A DNA stretch of 33,573 nt from Bacillota bacterium (GTDB lineage Bacteria; Bacillota; Clostridia; Christensenellales; Aristaeellaceae), in the NCBI GenBank assembly GCA_029548395.1, contig JAKPNM010000131.1, forward strand, positions 1 through 33,573, written 5' to 3'. Below are positions 16,228 to 23,452 of this stretch, piece after piece. A model generated the notes under the pieces. It saw only the letters and a program-made list of their open reading frames with translations. It was not told where the DNA came from and made no database searches. The translations under genes were made by a program, and so were the position numbers. Positions within the stretch are counted from its first letter, which is position 1, and every line of letters begins with the position of its first letter.

Positions 16228-16256
16228 TTGCGCGCGTGGGTGATGGTTCGTATACT
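16228..16256 (+). promoter_or_regulatory. Predicted promoter for the traX-family gene
   Basis: TTGCGC (16228-16233) and TATACT (16251-16256) are 17 bases apart, with the start codon 18 bases below the -10 box. Confidence 0.55.
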
Positions 16257-16273
16257 GGCATAGAGGTGAGCGT

Positions 16274-17044
16274 ATGCAAGAAACGAAGACGGCCATGTCA
16301 CTGCCCAACCGCGACCAGTCCCTGCTGAAATTGGTAGCCATCATCACCATGATTGTGGATCATGTGGGTGTCATCTTTTTTCCTGGCGAGCGATGGCTGC
16401 GCATGATCGGCCGCATTGCTTTTCCTTTGTTTTGCTGGGGCATTGTCATTGGAGCGGAGCGTACAAGGAATATATGGAAATATGCCCTGAGGCTGTTGAT
16501 ACTGGCGGTGGTGTCCCAGTATCCTTTCATGCTTGCGCTCAAGCACTCCCTGACGCAATTTAATGTGATCGTCACATTGCTGCTGGGGGTTCTGGCGATT
16601 ATAGGCATGCGTTACCGGTGGTATTACAGCCAGGTTTGGGCGCCCGCATTGGCTCTTTTGCTGAGCGCCATGTTTAAGATGGACTATGGCTGGCGCGGTG
16701 TGCTGTTGATTATTCTGATGCATCTGGCCCGCAACAGCCGCGGGGGACTGGCTGCCATGATGATTGCGTTTTGCCTGAGCTGGGAAGGCGGTGGCATGAT
16801 CTTGCCCCTCAGCCTGCTTTCTTTTGTGACCTCCACCCCGATTGAGGTGCTCAACCGGGCATTTGGTATGTTGCTGGGGATGGTGAAGCTGCAAAACTTG
16901 GCAATTCTGGCTTTGCCACTCATGCTGATTGATACCAAAAGCGGATTGAAACTCCCCAAGTGGTTTAGCTACCTGGCTTATCCGGGCCATCTGTTGGTTT
17001 TGTGGTTAATCGAAATCTTGCTCACTTCGGTCAATTTGCTATAA
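16274..17044 (+). CDS. TraX-family membrane protein
   Basis: This 256-residue hydrophobic protein has about seven helices and matches the TraX family (PF05857-type): LKLVAIITMIVDHVGVIFFP near the N terminus and MIGRIAFPLFCWGIVIGAERTRN are the hallmark blocks. F-plasmid TraX N-acetylates pilin, but chromosomal Bacillota relatives have no conjugation genes around them and are best regarded as acyltransferase-like membrane proteins of unknown substrate. GAGGTGA precedes the ATG at 16274. No pilin or plasmid genes are near, so this is not evidence of a mobile element. Confidence 0.8.
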   Translation: MQETKTAMSLPNRDQSLLKLVAIITMIVDHVGVIFFPGERWLRMIGRIAFPLFCWGIVIGAERTRNIWKYALRLLILAVVSQYPFMLALKHSLTQFNVIVTLLLGVLAIIGMRYRWYYSQVWAPALALLLSAMFKMDYGWRGVLLIILMHLARNSRGGLAAMMIAFCLSWEGGGMILPLSLLSFVTSTPIEVLNRAFGMLLGMVKLQNLAILALPLMLIDTKSGLKLPKWFSYLAYPGHLLVLWLIEILLTSVNLL

Positions 17045-17045
17045 T
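17018..17045 (+). promoter_or_regulatory. Predicted promoter for the solute-binding protein and galactokinase
   Basis: TTGCTC (17018-17023) and a perfect TATAAT (17040-17045) are 16 bases apart at the very end of the traX-like gene. The TTG start of the next gene is about 33 bases below. This allows expression independent of the upstream gene. Confidence 0.5.
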
Positions 17046-17078
17046 CATTGTGAACGGCTGATATTGGAGGAGAACCCT

Positions 17079-18590
17079 TTGAAAAAGATTCTTGGCCTTA
17101 TTCTTGTGCTCGCGATGCTTCTGTGTACGCCAGGCGCGTTTTCTCAGGATGACAGCGAGCGGACCTTGTCCATGATGGGCTATGAGCAAGCGGACACCGG
17201 CCGTTATTGGTCCGACAACCTGTTTTTTGAGCGTATGGCGGAATTAACAGGAATTCGTTTTACCTTTGAGCAGTATGATGATCTGGACAAGTATCAGGCC
17301 AGGCTGACTGGCTTGAGTCCGCAGGATGCCAGCCTGCCGGAGGTGTTGTTCAAAGCCAGGCTGGATCCTGTCAGCGCACAGGAGCTTTACCGCCGAGGCG
17401 TCCTGATTGATCTGGCGCCTTACCTGGCGCAGCACGCGCCTCATTTTTATGCCTTGATGCAGGCGGATCCGTCCATCCGGGATGCCATCACCCTGCCGGA
17501 CGGAGTCATTGCAGCCCTGCCGTTTATCAACCGGACCCCGGGTCAGAACATCCTTTGGATCAACAAGGAATGGCTGGACAATCTCAAGCTGTCCATGCCT
17601 GTAACGATTGAAGATTTGGAAGCAGTCCTTACTGCGTTCAAAACGCGTGATCCCAATCGCAATGGCCGCAACGATGAGGTGCCGCTGAGTTTTATCGGTC
17701 CATATGATCTGAAGTATCTGGCGCATGCCTGGGGCTTGATCGCCAATGATTACAATATTTTTGTCCGGGAAGGCACAGTGCAGTTCATGCCGTCGCAACC
17801 GTCTTTCCGGGAATTCCTGCGCTGGAGCCGCAGGATGTACGCGAATGAATTGTTTGACAGGGATGCTTTCACCACTGTTGATGCCCTGCGAAGGCAGACC
17901 GATGCCAAGGGTACCAATCGTTATGGCGCTTTCTTTGCGCCGTTGCCCACCAATGTGGTCCCCATGGAATGGAGCTCGCAATACCAGGCGATGATGCCCT
18001 TGATGTATGAGGGCCGGCAGGTTTATCGCCAGGTAGCCAGTCCGGTTTTCTACGGCACTTTCGCATTGACCAGTGCCTGTACCGATATCCCCGGGATGCT
18101 TTCCTGGGTAGATGCACTTTATACACCCCAAGGCGCCATTCTGGCCGGTATCGGGCTTGAAGACGAAGATTTTGTTATGGATGGCGATGGAAGCTGGCGT
18201 CTGTTGCACGAAGCGGGGGACAGAACTTATTTGGCGCGTTCCATTATCGCCTCTGACCAGTCAACACCGGGGATTACCAATGATGAATTCCAGATGAACT
18301 ATAACGATCCCAACGTGCGGATATTCACCCGACAGATCCGGCAGGTAGCGGACATCGCTACCCTGCCTTTTCCGGATCGTCTTTTAAGCGCCGCTGAGCA
18401 TGAACGGGTTTTGCCGCTTCAGATGAAGCTGGCGCGCTTCGTGGATGAGTCCATCGCGCGGTTTGTCCTGGGGGAATGGGATGTGAGCGATGAGCAGCTG
18501 GACGCCTTTGATGCACAGCTTCGCGAGCTGGGGTTAGAGGAGTTCTTGGCCTTCTGGCAGGAAATATATGATAAAGGAGCTTATCAATGA
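17079..18590 (+). CDS. Orphan extracellular solute-binding protein (LplA/family 1 sugar type)
   Basis: This 503-residue secreted protein has a signal peptide (MKKILGLILVLAMLLC, then AFS before QDD) with a signal-peptidase I-like site and no good lipobox. The mature part resembles the large LplA-type binding proteins for oligosaccharides: a calcium-loop-like DPNRNGRNDE at 191-200, PGQNILWINKEWLD before it, and a C-terminal helical region. The TTG at 17079 follows GGAGGAG by six bases; the frame extends five codons upstream into that site. No ABC permease or ATPase gene is adjacent, so the partner transporter must be elsewhere or the protein has another role. The last bases overlap the galactokinase ATG as ATGA, implying a link to sugar use. 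Confidence 0.8.
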   Translation: MKKILGLILVLAMLLCTPGAFSQDDSERTLSMMGYEQADTGRYWSDNLFFERMAELTGIRFTFEQYDDLDKYQARLTGLSPQDASLPEVLFKARLDPVSAQELYRRGVLIDLAPYLAQHAPHFYALMQADPSIRDAITLPDGVIAALPFINRTPGQNILWINKEWLDNLKLSMPVTIEDLEAVLTAFKTRDPNRNGRNDEVPLSFIGPYDLKYLAHAWGLIANDYNIFVREGTVQFMPSQPSFREFLRWSRRMYANELFDRDAFTTVDALRRQTDAKGTNRYGAFFAPLPTNVVPMEWSSQYQAMMPLMYEGRQVYRQVASPVFYGTFALTSACTDIPGMLSWVDALYTPQGAILAGIGLEDEDFVMDGDGSWRLLHEAGDRTYLARSIIASDQSTPGITNDEFQMNYNDPNVRIFTRQIRQVADIATLPFPDRLLSAAEHERVLPLQMKLARFVDESIARFVLGEWDVSDEQLDAFDAQLRELGLEEFLAFWQEIYDKGAYQ

Positions 18591-19780
18591 CATCGTTAAG
18601 CCAGACCGACCGCCTGGCACGATTAAAGGAACTGCATACACAACGATTTCCTGCCGCCGTACGTCCTGTAGCGCTTAGCGCGCCCGGACGGGTTGAGATC
18701 ATCGGCAACCACACCGATCACAACCATGGTCTGGTGCTGGCAGCCGCTGTCAATCTGGATACCATGGCGGTTATCAGCCCGCGGAAGGACCTGCGGATAC
18801 GCCTTCACAGCGAAGGTTACCCTGTGCTGGAACTGACGCTGGACTCGCTGGACGTCGTACCTGACGAAGCTGGCACCTCATTGGCATTAATCCGTGGCGT
18901 GGCTGCGGGCTTGAAGGCAGCGGGGTATGCCTGCGGCGGTTTTGACGCGGTGATGAGCTCCCAGGTGCTCTCAGGCTCCGGCCTGTCTTCATCAGCCGCC
19001 TTTGAAGTGCTGGTTTGTCATGCCTTCGATGTGCTCTACAATGGCACTGTCATAGACGCTGTGACGCGCGCAAAAATCGGGCAGTATGCCGAGAATGTTT
19101 ATTTCATGAAACCCAGCGGGCTGATGGATCAAATGGCTTCCTCCTGCGGCGGTATGGTGCGGATCGATTTTGGCAGCGAGCAGCCTCAGGTGGAAAGTCT
19201 GAAATTTTCCTTTACTCAGGCCGGCTATGCGATGGTGGTGGTCAGCACGGACAGCAGTCATGACGATCTGACACCGGCTTATGCGGCCATTCCGGCTGAG
19301 ATGAAGGCCGCTGCGGCGGCCGCGGGCGGAAAGGTGCTGCGGGAGATCAGCTTTGATCAGTTTCTGAAAGCCCTGCCCGCTGTGCGCCGTACCGCGGGGG
19401 ATCGCGCTGTGCTGCGCGCCATTCATTACTATCAGGAAAACCAAAGGGTTGTGCACGCGGCGTCCGCCCTTCAGGATGGACGGCTGGATGATTTCTTCAA
19501 GGCAGTCAACGATTCGGGCCTGTCTTCCTGGACTCAGCTGCAAAACATCTCAGTCAGCGACCATGATCAGCCCATCGCGCTGGCTTTGGCAGCGGCTCGT
19601 CAGGTGCTTTCAGGCCGCGGCGCCTGCCGCATCCATGGCGGGGGATTTGCCGGAACCACACTTAATTTCGTGCCCCAGGACATTCTGCCGCGCTTCATTG
19701 AGACCATGGAAATACTCTTTGGCGCCGGCTGCTGCCACGTCCTGGATGTCCGCGCCCAGGGACCGCTTCGTCTGGAATAA
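18587..19780 (+). CDS. Galactokinase-family GHMP kinase (divergent)
   Basis: GHMP kinases of this family phosphorylate galactose at C1 for the Leloir pathway. The 397-residue protein has the expected three motifs: PGRVEIIGNHTDHNHG near 33-48, the phosphate loop SGSGLSSSA (129-137) and GACRIHGGGFAGTTL near the C terminus. The catalytic pair appears as R35 and D181 (GLMDQ). However, classic galactokinases read GEHTDYN, while this one reads GNHTDHN, so the glutamate that contacts the sugar is an asparagine. The later RR-C block is replaced by YAAIPAEM. A different sugar is possible, and I leave the symbol empty. AAAGGAG lies upstream inside the preceding gene. galT and galE are not in the window. 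Confidence 0.82.
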   Translation: MTSLSQTDRLARLKELHTQRFPAAVRPVALSAPGRVEIIGNHTDHNHGLVLAAAVNLDTMAVISPRKDLRIRLHSEGYPVLELTLDSLDVVPDEAGTSLALIRGVAAGLKAAGYACGGFDAVMSSQVLSGSGLSSSAAFEVLVCHAFDVLYNGTVIDAVTRAKIGQYAENVYFMKPSGLMDQMASSCGGMVRIDFGSEQPQVESLKFSFTQAGYAMVVVSTDSSHDDLTPAYAAIPAEMKAAAAAAGGKVLREISFDQFLKALPAVRRTAGDRAVLRAIHYYQENQRVVHAASALQDGRLDDFFKAVNDSGLSSWTQLQNISVSDHDQPIALALAAARQVLSGRGACRIHGGGFAGTTLNFVPQDILPRFIETMEILFGAGCCHVLDVRAQGPLRLE

Positions 19781-19803
19781 AACGCCAGCCTGACCGGGCG
19801 GCC

Positions 19804-19833
19804 TTGACCATGCCGTCATTTTGATGGTATATT
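19804..19833 (+). promoter_or_regulatory. Predicted promoter of the FMN riboswitch-ribU transcript
   Basis: TTGACC (19804-19809) and TATATT (19828-19833) are 18 bases apart. The aptamer begins about 22 bases below, as expected for a riboswitch leader. Confidence 0.6.
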
Positions 19834-19854
19834 GTCATTAATTTCAAACCAAGC

Positions 19855-19961
19855 GTCTTCGGGGCGGGGTGCAATTCCCCACCGGCGGTAAAAGCCCGCG
19901 AGCCATTTGGCTGACATGGTGTGATTCCATGGCCGACAGTATAGTCTGGATGAAAGAAGGC
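19855..19961 (+). ncRNA. FMN riboswitch (RFN element)
   Basis: The RFN aptamer is recognisable by its conserved strings CTTCGGGGCGGGGTG, TTCCCCACCGGCGGT, AGCCCGCGAGCC, GGCCGACAGTATAGTCTGGA and GATGAAAGAAGG. The outer stem P1 pairs GTCTTC (19855-19860) with GAAGGC (19956-19961). FMN binding to this class shuts off riboflavin synthesis or uptake genes, and the next gene is a riboflavin transporter, as expected. Downstream lie a small hairpin (GGGCA/TGCCC, 19962-19974) and an eight-base stem (19982-20004) without a U tract, then the ribU ribosome binding site. Whether control is by termination or by blocking translation is not clear. Confidence 0.95.
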
Positions 19962-19981
19962 GGGCATGATGCCCATGAGTT

Positions 19982-20004
19982 CGTCCCAAACCTTGCTTGG
20001 GGCG
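19982..20004 (+). promoter_or_regulatory. Hairpin in the riboswitch expression platform
   Basis: CGTCCCAA and TTGGGGCG pair over eight positions (one G-U) around a seven-base loop. There is no U run after it and the ribU ribosome binding site begins 13 bases below, so it may be part of the switch rather than a simple terminator. Confidence 0.4.
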
Positions 20005-20029
20005 AATCACTGCTTTAGGAGGGAAGATC

Positions 20030-20632
20030 ATGCAACGCACACACACCCGCACTGTAAACCTGACCTTTTCTGCTCTGATGACGGCACTGGCCATCATCCT
20101 CAGCTATTTTCCCGAAATTCCCCTGGCTTTTTTCGCTCCCTGGCTCAAGCTGGATTTTTCCTTTGCCCCGCTGATGCTGCTGGGCTTTTCAGTAGGCCCG
20201 CTGATGATGGTGGTTGCCTTGCTGGTCACCAATGTTGTGCACATTCTGGGCGGCACCACCGGAGGCATTGGCGAACTGGCAAATCTTCTGCTCGGGCTCT
20301 CCTTGCTGTTGCCGCCAACGCTGATATACCGCCGGAAGCGCACCCGCGCAAGGGCGGTTTATGGCATGGGGATCGGTATTGTGCTGATGGTCCTGATGGG
20401 CGTGCTGAGCAACCGCTATATCATGCTGCCGGTATATTTCCCCGGGGGTTTTGAAGCGGGCCTGCAGAAATTCGGCCTGTCGCTGAACGCCTACCTCTTT
20501 GGAGCGATTGTGCCCTTTAATCTGATCAAGGGCCTGATCAACAGCCTGATAGTGTTTGTGCTGTATAAAAGGCTGTCAATTTTAATGAAGGAAGTAGATG
20601 ACGAAGAACGTGCTGCGCTCAAACAGCGCTGA
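20030..20632 (+). CDS. ribU: Riboflavin ECF transporter substrate-binding subunit (RibU-like)
   Basis: This 200-residue membrane protein has about six helices and matches the ECF S-component family: LTFSALMTALAIILSYFPEI near the N terminus, LDFSFAPLMLLGFSVGP and a C-terminal LIKGLINSLIVFVLYKRL. It binds riboflavin for an energy-coupling module made by genes elsewhere. The FMN riboswitch just upstream is the main support for riboflavin over other vitamins. I start at ATG 20030, with AGGAGGG seven bases before; the frame extends to 19997 without homology. Its last 35 bases overlap the tsaE start. Confidence 0.92.
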   Translation: MQRTHTRTVNLTFSALMTALAIILSYFPEIPLAFFAPWLKLDFSFAPLMLLGFSVGPLMMVVALLVTNVVHILGGTTGGIGELANLLLGLSLLLPPTLIYRRKRTRARAVYGMGIGIVLMVLMGVLSNRYIMLPVYFPGGFEAGLQKFGLSLNAYLFGAIVPFNLIKGLINSLIVFVLYKRLSILMKEVDDEERAALKQR

Positions 20633-21077
20633 ACAGACCCGGGCCATTGGTGCCATGCTGGCGCAGTCGCTCCTTGGCGGTGATGTTGTATTGCTCAGCG
20701 GCGACCTGGGCGCGGGAAAAAGTGAGTTTGCCCGCGGCATTGCCGCCGGCTTGGGGGTTCAAGGCCCGGTGACCAGCCCTACGTTTACATTGCTGAATAT
20801 ATATCAAACAAAACATGGCTTTGATCTCCGCCATTTTGACTGGTATCGCATCCAGGATGCGGAGGAGCTTCTGCTGTCGGGTTTGGATGAATTGATCGGC
20901 GGAGAAGGCATTACCCTGATCGAGTGGCATGAGCGTGCGAAGGGACTTGTGCCCCGTAAGCATCTGGAAGTTGCCATCCGAACGCTGGATGAGCACAGCC
21001 GTGAGCTTGTCCTGCATGCCGCTGGCGGTTTTCGCCTGCTTGACTTTACGAATCCACCAAGGGAGCAGATGCCATGA
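20598..21077 (+). CDS. tsaE: tRNA t6A biosynthesis ATPase TsaE
   Basis: TsaE is the ATPase that supports the TsaB-TsaD complex in making threonylcarbamoyl-adenosine at tRNA position 37. The 159-residue protein has a P-loop GDLGAGKSE (35-43), the family signature SPTFTLLNIY, the HFDWYRI block and IEWHERA. AAGGAAG precedes ATG 20598. The gene starts 35 bases inside ribU, so it is very likely co-transcribed and may be translationally coupled with the riboflavin transporter. The stop overlaps tsaB as ATGA. Confidence 0.94.
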   Translation: MTKNVLRSNSAEQTRAIGAMLAQSLLGGDVVLLSGDLGAGKSEFARGIAAGLGVQGPVTSPTFTLLNIYQTKHGFDLRHFDWYRIQDAEELLLSGLDELIGGEGITLIEWHERAKGLVPRKHLEVAIRTLDEHSRELVLHAAGGFRLLDFTNPPREQMP

Positions 21078-21766
21078 CCATTCTTGCTTTGGACACCTCC
21101 GGACCGGTATGCAGCGTTGCGGTCATGGAACAAAGTGTTTTGCGCTATGAGGCTCGTGCGGTCAACCGTCTGACGCATTCTGAAAGCCTCATGCCCATGG
21201 TGCAGGAAGCTCTGCAAAAATCCGGCGTATCGCGGGAAACTCTCACTCACCTGGCCTGTGTTGTGGGGCCGGGCTCTTTTACCGGCGTGCGTATCGGCGT
21301 TGCGGCTGCTCAGGGAATGGCGCGGGGCATGGGTCTTCCCTGCATTGCCATCAATGCGCTGGAAGCCATGGCCTGGGGAGCCTGTATGGCGGATACGGTC
21401 ATATGCACGATCCGTGACGCAAGATCATCTCAGGTCTATGGCGCCGCTTTTCGCAACGGCAAGCGCTTGATCAATGACTGCGCCCTGAAATTGGCAGAGT
21501 TTCTGGATGCTGTCAGCCCGCTGGGAGAACGCCTGTACTTTCTGGGGGATGGCGCGCCAGTATATCATGATCAGATCGTTCGTATTTTAGGGCAGCGCGC
21601 GCTGATCGCTCCGCCGCACCTGGTGCAGCCCGGCGCAGGCCACGCAGCCTGTCTGGCGATGGAAAAGATGCGCGAAGCAGTAGACCCCGGTCAGCTGATG
21701 CCCCTGTATTTGCGCGCGCCGCAGGCGGAGCGCCTGCGCGCCATGCGTGATGGACATGAACTATAG
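21074..21766 (+). CDS. tsaB: tRNA t6A biosynthesis protein TsaB
   Basis: TsaB is the scaffold partner of TsaD in t6A synthesis. The 230-residue protein opens MTILALDTSGPVCSVAV and contains GPGSFTGVRIG (65-75), both characteristic of the TsaB/TsaD ASKHA fold. Its own sugar-kinase-type metal site is degenerate, as usual for TsaB. The ATG at 21074 overlaps tsaE and has AAGGGAG upstream. Its end overlaps rimI by 17 bases. TsaD is not adjacent in this window. Confidence 0.94.
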   Translation: MTILALDTSGPVCSVAVMEQSVLRYEARAVNRLTHSESLMPMVQEALQKSGVSRETLTHLACVVGPGSFTGVRIGVAAAQGMARGMGLPCIAINALEAMAWGACMADTVICTIRDARSSQVYGAAFRNGKRLINDCALKLAEFLDAVSPLGERLYFLGDGAPVYHDQIVRILGQRALIAPPHLVQPGAGHAACLAMEKMREAVDPGQLMPLYLRAPQAERLRAMRDGHEL

Positions 21767-22244
21767 GATCCGCAGGATGAGCATCCAGGATGCCCCGGAG
21801 GCTGCGCGGCTGGAGGCGTCAAGTTTTTCGATGCCATGGACGCTGGCGGATTTTGAATATGAAATGCGCAGCAACCCGGTCGCGCGCTATGTAGTGGCTG
21901 AGCAGGGCGGGCGCCTGCTCGGCTTTGCAGGCGCCCATATGATATTTGAGGAAAGCCATGTGACCAATATTGTGGTGGATGAAGCCGTGCGCGGACTGGG
22001 CATTGGCAGGGCGCTGATGCAATCGCTCATGCAGTATGCTGCCAACCTTGGAGGGAAGTACATGACCCTGGAGGTGCGTACGAGTAACCAGCCGGCCATC
22101 AACCTGTACAAGTCCCTGGGTTTTTTCAAGGTGTGGGTGCGGCCGCAGTACTATGCGGACAACCAGGAAGATGCCTGGGTCATGGTCTGTGACTGCCTGC
22201 CGGCGGCAGAAGAGGATTTCAGCGAGCAGCCGCAAACACCCTGA
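21750..22244 (+). CDS. rimI: Ribosomal-protein-alanine N-acetyltransferase (RimI-like GNAT)
   Basis: This 164-residue GNAT acetylates the N terminus of a ribosomal protein (S18 in E. coli) if it is a true RimI. Support: IRRMSIQDAPEAARLEASSF at the N terminus, the acetyl-CoA loop RGLGIGRALMQ, the segment TLEVRTSNQPAINLYKSLGF typical of RimI, and the tsaE-tsaB-rimI gene order. The start is uncertain among GTG 21747, ATG 21750 and ATG 21756; none has a strong site, and coupling with tsaB is likely. The C-terminal 20 residues are acidic and unusual but short. Confidence 0.88.
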   Translation: MDMNYRIRRMSIQDAPEAARLEASSFSMPWTLADFEYEMRSNPVARYVVAEQGGRLLGFAGAHMIFEESHVTNIVVDEAVRGLGIGRALMQSLMQYAANLGGKYMTLEVRTSNQPAINLYKSLGFFKVWVRPQYYADNQEDAWVMVCDCLPAAEEDFSEQPQTP

Positions 22245-22250
22245 AAGGCT

Positions 22251-23363
22251 TCAGCAATCTCCCTTCATCACTAAAAATTCACATTCCAGCCGCCCGTTGT
22301 AGAGCCGCCGGCGACTGCCAGCGCGGCATCGCGCATGCTTTTCAAATGACTGGTCTGCTGTGATGGCGCATAAGGCCGCGCCGGGATGGGCCCGCTTGAG
22401 GTCGCCCAGCGCACGGGCCACCCTGGCAGCTTCCTGACGGTCTCCCAGCCGCTCGCCATAAGGTGGATTGGTGATGAAGCAGATCTTGTCCCGCGCCAGG
22501 CGAAAATCCTTCAGATCGCTTTGGGCAATACGAATTCTATTCTGCAAATTGGCTTGACGCAGGTGGCGTCTGCACAGGCTGAGCGCCTCAGAAGAGATAT
22601 CGCTGCCAAAAATCTCAAACTGCGCGTCAGGCATGAACAGCTGCTTTGCTTGTTCACGCAGCCGCTGACAGGCCGCAAGGTCGGTTTGCGCCCAATCCTC
22701 CATGATGAAGCTGCGGTTGAGCCCGCTTGCCCGGTCCATTGCCATGAAGGCCGCTTCTATCAGTAAGGTGCCGCTGCCGCAGCAAGGATCCACCAGCGTC
22801 TGTTCAGGTGTCCAGGGGGATAAACGGATCAGCGCGGCCGCCAGCGTCTCCCGCAGCGGTGCTTCCCCCACCCAGGTACGGTATCCGCGCCTGTGAAGCG
22901 CTTCGCCCGACGTGTCCAGGGTCAGGCGGGCGATGTCTTTGTGCAGCGTGATGGTGAAGGGATAGCGGGCACCGGTTTCCGGAAACCAATTCACCTTACA
23001 TGTTCGTTTCAGACGTTCCACAATTGCTTTTTTAGCAATGCGCTGGCAGTCGCTTACGCTCATGAGCCGGCTGCGCACACAATTGCCGTTGACCGGAAAC
23101 GATGCATCCTTTGGCAGGATATCCTCAAAAGGGATGGAAGACACAAAATCAAACAGGGCTTCAAAGCTGGTGACCTTCTGTTCGCCTAATATCCAAAGCA
23201 CACGATCCGCGCAGGCCAGCCACAGGTTGGCTTTAAAGGCTCCCGTCAGGTCGCTTTCAAACCGGGCGCCTCCCTGCTCTGCCTTTGCGTCAAAGCCCAA
23301 ATCCTGCAGTTCCTGCTTAACCACACCCTCCAGCCCGAAAGCCGCTGTCGCGATCAAGTCCAT
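22251..23363 (-). CDS. THUMP-domain class I RNA methyltransferase (RlmL/YpsC-like)
   Basis: This 370-residue protein has an N-terminal THUMP-type RNA-binding region (about 45-155), the SAM motif LVDPCCGSGTLLIEA and the catalytic motif TNPPYGERLG. It belongs to the COG0116 type; E. coli RlmL methylates G2445 of 23S rRNA, and Bacillota homologues (YpsC) are shorter single-domain versions like this one. The ATG at 23363 is preceded by GAGGTGAG. It is convergent with rimI (six-base gap, no terminator seen) and divergent from deoB. Confidence 0.87.
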   Translation of the reverse strand: MDLIATAAFGLEGVVKQELQDLGFDAKAEQGGARFESDLTGAFKANLWLACADRVLWILGEQKVTSFEALFDFVSSIPFEDILPKDASFPVNGNCVRSRLMSVSDCQRIAKKAIVERLKRTCKVNWFPETGARYPFTITLHKDIARLTLDTSGEALHRRGYRTWVGEAPLRETLAAALIRLSPWTPEQTLVDPCCGSGTLLIEAAFMAMDRASGLNRSFIMEDWAQTDLAACQRLREQAKQLFMPDAQFEIFGSDISSEALSLCRRHLRQANLQNRIRIAQSDLKDFRLARDKICFITNPPYGERLGDRQEAARVARALGDLKRAHPGAALCAITADQSFEKHARCRAGSRRRLYNGRLECEFLVMKGDC

Positions 23364-23380
23364 GCGCTCACCTCAAGGAC

Positions 23381-23386
23381 ATTATA
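23381..23386 (-). promoter_or_regulatory. Possible -10 box for the THUMP methyltransferase gene
   Basis: A perfect TATAAT is read on the minus strand at 23386-23381, 17 bases above the start codon. No good -35 box was found at 16-18 bases, so this is tentative. Confidence 0.35.
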
Positions 23387-23402
23387 CATGGTGAACAGAT
23401 TT

Positions 23403-23433
23403 TTGCCGAACAGAAGTGAAAATGGTGTATAAT
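23403..23433 (+). promoter_or_regulatory. Predicted promoter for deoB-punA
   Basis: TTGCCG (23403-23408) and TATAAT (23428-23433) are 19 bases apart, slightly long. The deoB ribosome binding site follows directly, so the leader is short. Confidence 0.45.
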
Positions 23434-23452
23434 CTCCTCAGGAGGACAGAAT

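Noticed and set aside
16274-17044. TraX gene as a sign of a conjugative element
   Set aside because: No relaxase, pilin, type IV secretion or plasmid genes surround it, and chromosomal TraX relatives are common in Bacillota.
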